Counted from the stretch's first letter, positions 35,846 to 43,166 are shown. The stretch: DNA of 64,000 bases from Parasutterella excrementihominis YIT 11859 (GCF_000205025.1 NZ_GL883695.1:1-64000); one strand, 5' to 3'. Notes: a model not told the origin generated them from the sequence alone. A program made the numbers and translations.

Positions 35846-35930
35846 CTTCTGCTCCGCAATCACAAGGGCCGGCGGGAAAGGCTGGCTCATTGTTTACAGC
35901 ACAGTCGCTGTCGTGGACTATCTCTTTCAT
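35601..35930 (-). CDS. Possible small phage gene, probably shortened
   Basis: ATG at 35930 with CTGGAG upstream. The first 30 codons (DSDCAVNNEPAFPAGPCDCG) resemble a small Cys-rich phage protein. After codon 29 the frame lies fully antisense to the WYL-like gene, so its real extent is doubtful; insertion of that rightward gene may have replaced its end. Confidence 0.35.
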   Translation of the reverse strand: MKEIVHDSDCAVNNEPAFPAGPCDCGAEARAQRRYVRMMGQIFYKKAARCKNALRLKLVRGFCRSKTAASKGLFLNAYLLLFGTHERQAFLRWCSRVSRIQRLYPDHRS

Positions 35931-35946
35931 TATTGCTCCAGTAAAT

Positions 35947-36020
35947 AAACAAAAACTCCCTCCGGAGTGTTGACACGCTAGGACGGATACATTCAGAAGA
36001 TCCGGAGGAAGTTTTTGTTT
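35947..36020. repeat. Inverted repeat 5 in a divergent gap
   Basis: Arms 35947-35966 and 36001-36020 pair over 20 positions with one C-A mismatch (G-U on the leftward strand). A-tract and T-tract on either side let it act as a terminator in either direction. Confidence 0.75.
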
Positions 36021-36400
36021 GCGCTCTACAGTTTCTCTTGCGAGAGCGCTTAGCTCACCCAGTTCACGAGACTGGGACGCCCGAGTTTCTGTTCTTGGTT
36101 TTGATTTCCTCATCTGGTTAGCTTCTCGGGACCTCAACGCAGGTTTGCTGTTCTTGATACTGCGTGCATCTCAAATGCCTTTATTTGTCAGAGGTCTCTA
36201 GCTGAAAAGTGCTTCGTGGCTACCGTTTGCCTTACTCATTCACTTCACTGACTGCTGGTGTTCGATTGTCTTCCTTCGCGTGACCAGCACCGCCTGCATC
36301 GGCCGTTTCGAATTTTTTCACTAGCAGGCTCTTTTTCTACCTGCTGCGTCGGCGTTTAGTTCTCCATGGCGCCGATTCTGAAATTGTGGGTATTAGAGGA
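36021..36400 (-). other. Structured leader of the leftward early transcript
   Basis: No convincing gene. Several hairpins can form: GCGCTC/GAGAGCGC (36021-36049), CCAGT/ACTGG (near 36058-36074), CCCGAG/CTCGGG (36080-36131), TGCTGGT/ACCAGCA (near 36252-36289) and AGCAGG/CCTGCT (near 36324-36345). It lies directly downstream of the left promoter, where lambdoid phages carry antitermination sites. A frame on the minus strand (start near 36113, Arg-rich) lacks a ribosome site. Confidence 0.45.
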
Positions 36401-36406
36401 ACATTG

Positions 36407-36495
36407 TTTACCTGAGTTAATAAATCGATGAGCAAATATTAACCTAGGTAAACTAAAAAGTAAAGCAAATCGTTAAGTATTTTTACTTAGATAAA
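36407..36495. promoter_or_regulatory. Left operator cluster (three sites)
   Basis: TTTACCTGAGTTAA (36407-36420), TTAACCTAGGTAAA (36439-36452) and TTTACTTAGATAAA (36482-36495) match the palindromes in the right cluster at 41005-41086. They overlap the leftward promoter, so repressor binding here would shut the early operon. Confidence 0.8.
36436..36464 (-). promoter_or_regulatory. Left early promoter (PL-like)
   Basis: On the minus strand TTTACT (36459-36464) and TAATAT (36436-36441) are separated by 17 bases. The middle operator lies inside the spacer and -10 box. Confidence 0.65.
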
Positions 36496-36529
36496 TTTTT
36501 TAGTAAAAAAGGCTGCACAAACGACAACA

Positions 36530-36573
36530 AAAAAGCCGCTCTCGCGGCCATAAAAAACCGCCCGGGGGCGGCT
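36530..36573 (-). terminator. Tandem intrinsic terminators after rhuM-like gene
   Basis: Two stems on the minus strand, CCGCCC/GGGCGG (36558-36571) and GCCGC/GCGGC (36535-36548), each followed by a T-run. They insulate the left promoter from the lysogenic transcript. Confidence 0.8.
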
Positions 36574-36590
36574 TGTAAGTTATGGGTAGA

Positions 36591-37583
36591 TTATTTCTTT
36601 AATTTTTTAACTTCGTTTAGGAAGTTCTTAAAGTCTCTGCCTATCGGCTGAGTTTTGTTGAAAATTTCGTATTCTTTGTGAGCTTTTTCTTCAGCCTGCT
36701 TTTTAGAAACCTGTCCGTTTCCTTCTAAAACCGGGAGGTCATTGAACGCCAGGAACTTGTCTACAGACTGGCGCAGCTCGAGCATACTAAAATTCTTCTT
36801 GCGTTCAATCTGTCCTTCAATGTAATCAAAATAACTGTTGACGGAACGCTCTAATGACTTGAGCTCCTTTTCGTCCAAATAGTTTTTTGCAATTGTCGTA
36901 TCTGATTTATTGACACGCCCCTCCGGGCTGTTAGACCACGTTTTCAAACCCATGTGTGGCTTCGTGTGGTCTGCTCTGGCATGAATAATCTCGGCGGCAG
37001 TTTGATTGTTGATGGCAAAGTGAAAACGGTTCTGAACAGTTGCAAAAAAGCGTCTTGCTTCCAATGAATGACTGTCGTAGTCGATGCTGCATTCCTTGAA
37101 TATTTCAGTAACTTGAAGCCAGATCCGCTGTTCGCTTGCTCGGATGGAGCGAACTCGTTCCAATAATTCTTGAAAGTAGTCTTTTCCAAGAACAGTCTTA
37201 GCTTGCTTTAGGCGATCATCATCCAAGGCAAATCCTTTGATAATGTATTCCTTGAGAACTTTCGTTGCCCACTGACGGAAATGGGTCGCTTGAATACTGT
37301 TGACCCTATAGCCTACGGCGATAATCGCATCTAAGTTGTAATGCATTACGTTATACGATTTGCGATTTGTAGCAACTATTCGGAAATTCCGAATAGTTGA
37401 ATTTTGCTCTAATTCGCCAGATTCAAATACGTTTTTAAGATGTTCATTAATTGTTGTGAGAGAGACGTTAAATAGCTCAGCCATTTGTCTTTGAGAGAGC
37501 CATAGTGTTTCATTTTCAACTACTACAGCCACAACGGGACCGTCATCAATATTTCCGTAAAGGACGATATTCTTTTCTTCCAT
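36591..37583 (-). CDS. RhuM-family protein
   Basis: 330 aa. The N-terminal WLSQRQMAELFNVSLTTINEHL and RNFRIVATNRKSYNVMHYNLDAIIAVGYRVNS are typical of RhuM (first described on Salmonella SPI-3), with a C-terminal helical region and PIGRDFKNF. Members are common on mobile elements; the molecular role is not settled. Placed downstream of the repressors, it is likely expressed in the lysogen. No clear ribosome site upstream. Confidence 0.85.
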   Translation of the reverse strand: MEEKNIVLYGNIDDGPVVAVVVENETLWLSQRQMAELFNVSLTTINEHLKNVFESGELEQNSTIRNFRIVATNRKSYNVMHYNLDAIIAVGYRVNSIQATHFRQWATKVLKEYIIKGFALDDDRLKQAKTVLGKDYFQELLERVRSIRASEQRIWLQVTEIFKECSIDYDSHSLEARRFFATVQNRFHFAINNQTAAEIIHARADHTKPHMGLKTWSNSPEGRVNKSDTTIAKNYLDEKELKSLERSVNSYFDYIEGQIERKKNFSMLELRQSVDKFLAFNDLPVLEGNGQVSKKQAEEKAHKEYEIFNKTQPIGRDFKNFLNEVKKLKK

Positions 37584-37727
37584 AATTTTTTGAAAGTCGA
37601 TGTTTTGTCAGCCACTTATTTTAAGACTGGTTAAAAAGGAATAAGTTTTATCGTTACCGATTTTGGTAGCGGGGTTTTACCCAATAAGTAATCTTGGTTG
37701 AAGCTGTATTAACGCCTTAAAAATAAA

Positions 37728-37754
37728 TAAAAAAAGTAAGCCGCCCGGAGGCGG
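37728..37754 (-). terminator. Intrinsic terminator (leftward)
   Basis: CCGCC and GGCGG pair around CGGA, with a T7 run a few bases further on the minus strand. It separates the P63C gene from rhuM-like. Confidence 0.65.
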
Positions 37755-37774
37755 TCAAAAAGTGAATTCAGTGT

Positions 37775-38740
37775 TTATTCATCAAATTCAAAGGGCAACT
37801 GTCCTCCGAAAGCTAAAGAGAACCTTCGTTCGTATTCTTCCACAGACTGGCTGGTTTTGGCGATTCCGACTACTTGCCAAATATGTGCACGCAAAGCTGT
37901 TAAGCCAATTTCGTTGAGGAATTGGTGAAGCTTGTCGTATTTTTTGCCCTTTGATTCTTTTTTAGCTTCCTTGAGCAATGCAAGAAGCTTGCCGTTGCTC
38001 TTGGCCAAAGGAAGGTAAATAAACTTCAAAGTTAGATGGTAATGCTCCCAGTTACGACCGCGGACTGGTACGGGAATGTCATAAAGTCGCTGCCATTCTG
38101 CGTATAAGTCGTCTGGGAACTCTTTTGACCATTTTCTTGCCTCCTCAAGAATGTATTGCCTAAAGGCTGCAATAACAGCCTCTTTCGTAGAGTTGTATCC
38201 AGCGAGCTTATAAACAAGTTCTCTAATACCTAGTTTGGCAGAGGCTTGAAGAATTATCGAAGCATTTTTTACTAAAAAAGCCTGGTTTGATTTAAGTTGA
38301 TTATTGTCATTTGCCCTGATTATTGCTTGGCAGATGTCAATCAGAATCGTCACGTCATATCCATAAGCCTTCCGCCCGGAACCAGTCTGATCTAGTTTAA
38401 AAACAATGGGTTGGTCTGTTTTTTTGGAAAGTTCGGAACCAATATACGGAAGCATAGACTGAGAGCTTAAGAACTTTTTTATAGCCGTTCCGCCCCCTGT
38501 CGCAAAACCCAACGCTTCAGCGATTCCTCTTTGGCTCATAACGGCCGTATGGTTTGAGTCGTTTAGGACGTAGCAGGGGATATCGACACCAATCACCTCC
38601 TTGAAGTTCCCTTTATGAAGGGCCTTAAAGCCACCGCTTTTTACTAATGCTGCGTCCCGGGCAATTTCAGATCTACGCTCGGGAGAGAGTTTCTTAGCTC
38701 TTTCCAAACCGCCTTTGGACTGCTTAGTTTTACTATCCAT
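37775..38740 (-). CDS. P63C-domain protein
   Basis: 321 aa from the ATG at 38740 (AGG eight bases upstream). The C-terminal half (KEFPDDLYAEWQRLYDIP, then FIYLPLAKSNGKLLALLKEA) matches the P63C domain found in phage and mobile-element proteins. N-terminal basic segment (SKGGLERAKKLSPERRSE). Function unknown; often beside immunity genes. AT-rich 190-base gap to rhuM-like. Confidence 0.8.
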   Translation of the reverse strand: MDSKTKQSKGGLERAKKLSPERRSEIARDAALVKSGGFKALHKGNFKEVIGVDIPCYVLNDSNHTAVMSQRGIAEALGFATGGGTAIKKFLSSQSMLPYIGSELSKKTDQPIVFKLDQTGSGRKAYGYDVTILIDICQAIIRANDNNQLKSNQAFLVKNASIILQASAKLGIRELVYKLAGYNSTKEAVIAAFRQYILEEARKWSKEFPDDLYAEWQRLYDIPVPVRGRNWEHYHLTLKFIYLPLAKSNGKLLALLKEAKKESKGKKYDKLHQFLNEIGLTALRAHIWQVVGIAKTSQSVEEYERRFSLAFGGQLPFEFDE

Positions 38741-38833
38741 AGCAAGCACCTAAAAATATAATTTGCTTGCTTGATTGTAACTGATTTTATGCTTAATTAT
38801 TGCAGGCTAATTTTGGTGATCCCATACAAGAAG

Positions 38834-38849
38834 GCCGCCCGGAGGCGGC
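38834..38849 (-). terminator. Hairpin, probable weak terminator
   Basis: GCCGCC and GGCGGC around CGGA; only a short T-rich stretch (CTTCTTG) follows on the minus strand. It sits just after the 38855-39154 gene. Confidence 0.5.
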
Positions 38850-38854
38850 GTTTG

Positions 38855-39154
38855 TTATTTTTTTAATAATTGAACAATTACGATCGACCAACCTATGATG
38901 GCAACAACCAGCGGCACTAGGATTGCTCCTACTATCCATTTTGTTTGCTTTCCAATGGCCTCGGAAACATGGGTGAGTGTACGTTGATCGGATACGGCAA
39001 TTTTTCCTTCCAGATCTTTTATGTCGGCTTTGGTTGCAAAGCTTTCCAGTCTGCCTTCTATGTACCCTAGACGAGTCTCATGTCCCATCATTATGCCCAC
39101 CGAGTCTTGATCTCTTTGAGCTAATTTTATCTTATTCCCCTGATCGGCTTCCAT
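38855..39154 (-). CDS. Small coiled-coil membrane protein
   Basis: 99 aa: helical coiled-coil region (about 20-65) and a C-terminal membrane helix (about 73-96). Tail-anchored layout. Phage proteins of this shape occur in exclusion and lysis roles; neither is shown. AAGG upstream. Confidence 0.65.
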   Translation of the reverse strand: MEADQGNKIKLAQRDQDSVGIMMGHETRLGYIEGRLESFATKADIKDLEGKIAVSDQRTLTHVSEAIGKQTKWIVGAILVPLVVAIIGWSIVIVQLLKK

Positions 39155-39159
39155 TGCGT

Positions 39160-39507
39160 TTACCTTACTTGGTTATTTTTCCAGGCCTTGGCTTTTTTGA
39201 TTAACTGGAAGTAGTCGAATCTCAATTCACAGCTGCAAACGTTGCACCTTAAACGCATGTAAACACTAGGAGGTTCATCTGAGGGCTTCAGGATAAATTT
39301 TGCGTCTCTCACTCCTTCAGTAACAGGAGGAGTTGTATACCTGACGGAGTTGGCCATTTCCAATGCTGGTTCTCCGACGCACATGGCCGAGCTCTCCGTG
39401 ATCATGCTCCAGTCATTACTTTTGCACCAAGGGCAAGAAGACCTATTGATTGCATTCAGATACTCAACGACTAATGGTGCATCACAAGAAAGAAATTGTT
39501 CTGTCAT
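39160..39507 (-). CDS. Phage protein with possible zinc-binding cysteines
   Basis: 115 aa from the ATG at 39507 (GGAG upstream). CPWC near the N-terminus and CNVCSC near residue 95 could form a four-cysteine zinc site. No family recognised. In the lysogenic transcript below the repressors. Confidence 0.6.
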   Translation of the reverse strand: MTEQFLSCDAPLVVEYLNAINRSSCPWCKSNDWSMITESSAMCVGEPALEMANSVRYTTPPVTEGVRDAKFILKPSDEPPSVYMRLRCNVCSCELRFDYFQLIKKAKAWKNNQVR

Positions 39508-39620
39508 AGCACATTTCTCCAATTAATAATATTTGCAGATTTTTTCCAAAGTTCTCAGCAAGGGAAGTTCCATATCGGCTCCTGCTATCCATTCAGTCGT
39601 ATCTTTTGAGGTTCATCGGA

Positions 39621-40295
39621 TTAAACCGATCCAGATCTTTCTATGACTTCTCCAATGATCTGGACTTGCTCAGTGTCGACTGGTTTTATTGTTTCGTCCT
39701 CAAAATTTGGATTTTCTGAATGAACCACTATTGAGCCGTCAATCTTTCTATAGAGCCTCTTAACACGTAAGGCATTCCCAAAAACAAAGGCGTAGATTCG
39801 ACCATCGATAATCTCTGTTTTTGAACAGTCGACCAGGACAACATCGTGGTCGAGCAAAAGAGGCTCCATAGAGTCCCCCTTTACTTTGAACCGTTTGCAG
39901 TCTTCTGGGTTGATGTTTTTTCGCTGAAACCAAGATCGGCGATAAGCAGCCTTATATTCAGAAGCAAGTTCTTCTAATGTTGAATTTTGTTCAAATCCTG
40001 CCGCAAACCGAATTTTGTATTCTGGAATTTCTACCCAATCGTCGTCATCACAGACTTCTTCCGTCACCAAAACATTTGGGGACTTCATTGGACCGTTACC
40101 GGTTGCTAACCACGTTGAAGAGACGCCAAGCAATTTGGCAACTTTAGGAAGGTAAATAGATTTGATGCTTTTCGACTTGCCAGTAAACCAATCAGAAACC
40201 GAGGCCGGAGAGATCGAACATAACCTAGCGATGTCACTTTTCTTTAGTCCGGAATCACTTAGCGCCAAGGTTAAACGCTCTGCCAATGTTTTCAT
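39621..40295 (-). CDS. S24-type phage repressor (second of tandem pair)
   Basis: 224 aa. N-terminal HTH (KSDIARLCSISPASVSDW), possible autocleavage site AAG in RFAAGFEQN, and S24 catalytic serine in GDSMEP with lysine in ALRVKR. This is the CI/LexA layout: RecA-stimulated self-cleavage lifts repression. Starts one base after the other repressor. Confidence 0.85.
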   Translation of the reverse strand: MKTLAERLTLALSDSGLKKSDIARLCSISPASVSDWFTGKSKSIKSIYLPKVAKLLGVSSTWLATGNGPMKSPNVLVTEEVCDDDDWVEIPEYKIRFAAGFEQNSTLEELASEYKAAYRRSWFQRKNINPEDCKRFKVKGDSMEPLLLDHDVVLVDCSKTEIIDGRIYAFVFGNALRVKRLYRKIDGSIVVHSENPNFEDETIKPVDTEQVQIIGEVIERSGSV

Positions 40296-40296
40296 T

Positions 40297-40977
40297 TCAA
40301 ATGTCCACGAGTTTCAAACTTTTGATTACGCGTCCGATGATGCGGACCTCAATATCAGAATCAAGGCTGATTTCAATGTCCTTATATGCTTTATTCGTTG
40401 AAAGGAGTGCGATCTTCTTGCCTATTAGTTTTTGTACTCGTTTGATATAGGCTTCTCCATCAACCACTAACAGGTATATACCATCCCTTAAGGTTTCTTT
40501 GTCTGTTATGTCAATGAACACGGCGTCCCCGTCACGGATCTCTGGCTCCATGGAGTCACCAAGCGCAGTGATGATCTTCACGTCTCTTGGGTTGTAGAAA
40601 GCAAAGTTCCGAGAGAACCACGCTGGAGTAACTTGAAGGGTCTTGATTTCCGGATAGTCCTCGAAATTCATCACTCCGACACCGCAAGAGCCATAAAAGT
40701 CAACTTGTTGGATGGAGACCATGTTGGCAGCAGGCATGGTTTTGTCGTTGATTGAACCAATGCCTTTCATGAGCCATTCCGTGGTGATGTCCAAGAATGA
40801 ACAAACAGCAAAAACGTCATCGAATTTCGGCTTTGAGACATCGCCATCGATCCATTTTTTGATTCCGGCAGGTGTGATGCCGGTTGCCTTTGATATGTCC
40901 GCCGGAGATTTTCCGCGCAACGCTAAAGCCTCATTTAAGCGGTCTGTCCACGTTTTTTGAGAGTCATTTGTTCTCAT
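40297..40977 (-). CDS. S24-type phage repressor (CI-like, operator-proximal)
   Basis: 226 aa. HTH (ADISKATGITPAGIKKWI), possible cleavage site CG in GSCGVGVM, S24 serine in GDSMEP and lysine in EAYIKRV. First gene of the leftward lysogenic transcript, preceded by GGAGG and by the operator cluster. Likely the main maintenance repressor, by position. Confidence 0.9.
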   Translation of the reverse strand: MRTNDSQKTWTDRLNEALALRGKSPADISKATGITPAGIKKWIDGDVSKPKFDDVFAVCSFLDITTEWLMKGIGSINDKTMPAANMVSIQQVDFYGSCGVGVMNFEDYPEIKTLQVTPAWFSRNFAFYNPRDVKIITALGDSMEPEIRDGDAVFIDITDKETLRDGIYLLVVDGEAYIKRVQKLIGKKIALLSTNKAYKDIEISLDSDIEVRIIGRVIKSLKLVDI

Positions 40978-41014
40978 ACGTTCCTCCGTCTGTGTGAGAT
41001 AAATTTAACCTAAG

Positions 41015-41043
41015 TTAACACTGAATTGGTTTACCTAGGTAAA
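41015..41043 (-). promoter_or_regulatory. Repressor maintenance promoter (PRM-like)
   Basis: On the minus strand TTTACC (41038-41043) and TGTTAA (41015-41020) with a 17-base spacer. Weaker -10 than the rightward promoter, as expected for an activated promoter. Confidence 0.5.
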
Positions 41044-41058
41044 TTTTTAAGTTAATAT
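41030..41058 (+). promoter_or_regulatory. Right early promoter (PR-like)
   Basis: TTTACC (41030-41035) and TAATAT (41053-41058), 17-base spacer. Drives the cro-like gene and replication genes. The middle operator covers its -35. Confidence 0.65.
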
Positions 41059-41089
41059 ATAGGAGTTAATTTTTAACCTAAGTAAAATC

Positions 41090-41281
41090 ATGAAAAAACT
41101 TGAAGAGCAGGTTTTTGATGAACTTCTGGGTGAGTTCAAACGGAAGTCTGTAATTGCAAAGACCTTTGGGTTAAGTGCTGCCGCCGTCACTAAGTGGTCG
41201 AAGAACGGAGTTCCTCTTGGAAGGCTCCCTTACCTTCGGCTCGCGTTTCCACATTTCAAAGCTTGGAAAAAATCCAAATAG
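41090..41281 (+). CDS. Cro-like small HTH protein
   Basis: 63 aa. FGLSAAAVTKWSKNG is a helix-turn-helix of the Cro/YdaS type. First gene rightward of the operators, divergent from the repressors. No ribosome site sits at normal distance: AGGAG is about 25 bases upstream and the gap is filled by the third operator. Confidence 0.8.
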   Translation: MKKLEEQVFDELLGEFKRKSVIAKTFGLSAAAVTKWSKNGVPLGRLPYLRLAFPHFKAWKKSK

Positions 41282-41290
41282 GGGGCAACC

Positions 41291-42322
41291 ATGGCGATCT
41301 ATAGAAAGATCGACTGCCGCATCAGCAACGATAAGAAGTTCAGAGAATTGTCTGTAGAGGGCAAGCTGGCTTGGTACACAATCCTAAGTCGCCGTGACCT
41401 TGCGCCTATTGGTGCATTCAAAGCTTCATTTGAATCTCTGGCTATCGAGCAAAGAGGCAATGAATATCTAAACAAAGGGTTTGAGAAAGCCTTTGGAGAA
41501 GCCTTTCTTGAAGCCTTGTATGAACTCTCTTCAAAGGGTTTAATAAAGTACGATCCGGAAGCTTTTTTGATATATGTTCCGAACTTTTTGCGGTTCAATT
41601 TTCCAGAAAATCCCAATGTTGTTAAATCATGGAACAGCGTCCTGGACTCCCTTCCTGAATGCGATCTAACTAATTACGCTCTTGCAAAGTCGACTGAAAT
41701 TATTCTTAATAGTCAAAAAGATAGTTTCTTCAAAGCATTGCCTAAAGAGTTTGTGGAAGCCTTTGAGAAAGGCTATGGCAAAGGCTTTCCGGAAGACTTC
41801 GGGAAGGGTTTGGCAAAACAAGAACAAGAGCAAGAACAAGAACATAAAAGAAAAGAAAATATAAAAGAAAAAAATCCGCCGACTACTTCTGGGCTTGAAA
41901 ACCAATCCGAAGACGAACTTCCATTTTCAGAACCAGAAAACCAATCTATTTCCAAAACGGAAACAGTTGAGAAAAAAGCGAAGCGGAAAACCAAAGCTAA
42001 ACAACCGTGTCCGTTTAATGACGGAGACGTTATTCCGGAAGATTTTTTGAAGATAGCTGAGCAATACCTCATTGCAAATCCTCAGCTGCTCTTCCAAAAG
42101 ATGATTTCGTACTGCAAATCAAACGGGAAAGAGTACGTCGACTACAAAGCCGCTTTCCGAACATTCTGCATACAAGATCAGGAAAGGAATCGCGGTAAGC
42201 CAAGCTCCGGAACCAACAGCAACAACTCAGCACCTATGCCTTATGAGCCTCCGGGAGGTTTTACGGAGGACTACTACAGAAAGGGCTGCAAATTCGATGA
42301 CAAAGGGAACATTCTGCTATGA
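41291..42322 (+). CDS. Phage replication initiator (O-like)
   Basis: 343 aa. N-terminal winged-helix-like part (about 1-115), a low-complexity linker rich in Lys/Glu/Gln (QEQEQEQEHK) and a C-terminal part (about 245-343). Position before a DnaC-like loader with a four-base overlap matches lambda O-P or DnaA-like/DnaC pairs. Repeated AAGCCTTT motifs lie inside the gene. Assigned by context and architecture. Confidence 0.7.
   Translation: MAIYRKIDCRISNDKKFRELSVEGKLAWYTILSRRDLAPIGAFKASFESLAIEQRGNEYLNKGFEKAFGEAFLEALYELSSKGLIKYDPEAFLIYVPNFLRFNFPENPNVVKSWNSVLDSLPECDLTNYALAKSTEIILNSQKDSFFKALPKEFVEAFEKGYGKGFPEDFGKGLAKQEQEQEQEHKRKENIKEKNPPTTSGLENQSEDELPFSEPENQSISKTETVEKKAKRKTKAKQPCPFNDGDVIPEDFLKIAEQYLIANPQLLFQKMISYCKSNGKEYVDYKAAFRTFCIQDQERNRGKPSSGTNSNNSAPMPYEPPGGFTEDYYRKGCKFDDKGNILL
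41485..41788. repeat. AGCCTTT repeats inside the initiator gene (possible origin)
   Basis: GAAAGCCTTT at 41485, GAAGCCTTT at 41498, GAAGCCTTG at 41510, then GAAGCCTTTGAGAAAGGCT (41756-41774, inverted pair) and AAAGGCTTT (41780-41788). An A-rich stretch (about 41817-41875) follows. Iterons plus AT-rich DNA inside O mark the lambda origin; here it is a hypothesis. Confidence 0.4.
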
Positions 42323-43158
42323 CAACATTCGTATCAATCGGGAGCCTGACTGGTTCCATCCATCCGTCTCTTTCCGGAGTTTTAACTAAACGCAAGACGG
42401 TTCTCAATTGCCCGATCCATGGTGATTATGAGGCTGAGGGAATCTACCTCGGTTCCATTCTCAAGACTCAAACAAAATGCCCGCAGTGCGAAGAAGATCA
42501 ACGGGAAGCAAGAGAGGCCGTCGAAGCTGTAATGAGACAAGAGGCCATCAAGAAAGAGGTTGAGGAACGAGTTGCAAAGTCTCGTGTTCCGCTCGAGTAC
42601 AGAACCAAATCCTTTGACAGTTTTCGAGTTCTTAATGCTGAGCAAGGAAAGGCTCTTGAGCTTTCAAAGCGTTTCGTCCGAGGCTGGGAGAAGGCAAAAG
42701 CGGGAGGCTATGGCTTGCTTTTCCTTGGAAGCTGCGGGACTGGCAAGACTCACCTTGCCTGTTCGATCGTGGCTGCTCTTATTGCTAACCACCAGTTTCT
42801 GTTTCCGAAGTATTACCGAACATCCGAGATTTTCTCGGCAGTTCGGAAAAGTTACGTTCCTGGCTCCCAGACAAGCGAAGACGAAGTTCTCAACTACTTC
42901 TCCGGAATCGAACTGCTCGTTATCGATGAGGTCGGGGTTCAGAAAGGCTCCGATGCAGAAAGAAGGATCTTGTTTTCGATTCTGGACACCCGCATGACTT
43001 CCAACAAGCCAACCATTCTGCTGAGCAACCTTAGTGCTGAGGGTTTGTGCTCTCTGCTCGGTGATCGTCTCTATGACCGTGTTCGCTCCAAATGCGTTCC
43101 GGCGCTGTTTGTAGGTCAGTCCATGAGAAAGCCGGCAACACCTGATTTATTCGACTGA
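42319..43158 (+). CDS. DnaC-like helicase loader ATPase
   Basis: 279 aa. N-terminal zinc-like cysteines (CPIHGDY, CPQCEED), Walker A GSCGTGKTH (about residue 137) and Walker B LLVIDEVG (about 196). Loads the replicative helicase at the phage origin. Starts in the stop of the initiator gene (ATGA). Confidence 0.9.
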   Translation: MTTFVSIGSLTGSIHPSLSGVLTKRKTVLNCPIHGDYEAEGIYLGSILKTQTKCPQCEEDQREAREAVEAVMRQEAIKKEVEERVAKSRVPLEYRTKSFDSFRVLNAEQGKALELSKRFVRGWEKAKAGGYGLLFLGSCGTGKTHLACSIVAALIANHQFLFPKYYRTSEIFSAVRKSYVPGSQTSEDEVLNYFSGIELLVIDEVGVQKGSDAERRILFSILDTRMTSNKPTILLSNLSAEGLCSLLGDRLYDRVRSKCVPALFVGQSMRKPATPDLFD

Positions 43159-43166
43159 GGTGCGAG

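Larger units (their letters stand above)
41005..41086. promoter_or_regulatory. Right operator cluster (three sites)
   Basis: TTAACCTAAGTTAA (41005-41018), TTTACCTAGGTAAA (41030-41043, a perfect palindrome) and TTAACCTAAGTAAA (41073-41086). The middle site covers the -35 boxes of both divergent promoters, the first covers the repressor -10, and the third ends three bases before the cro-like ATG. Confidence 0.85.

Noticed and set aside
35601-36137. Minus-strand Arg-rich frame downstream of the left promoter, read as an N-like antiterminator
   Set aside because: No ribosome site at its possible starts, it runs through inverted repeat 5 and overlaps the WYL-like gene; only the part from 35930 has a plausible start.
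36019-36201. Rightward 60-codon frame after inverted repeat 5
   Set aside because: TTG start with poor spacing, no family match, and it lies in the structured leader of the left promoter.
42560-42997. Plus-strand frame inside the DnaC-like gene
   Set aside because: Alternative frame of a gene with intact Walker motifs.
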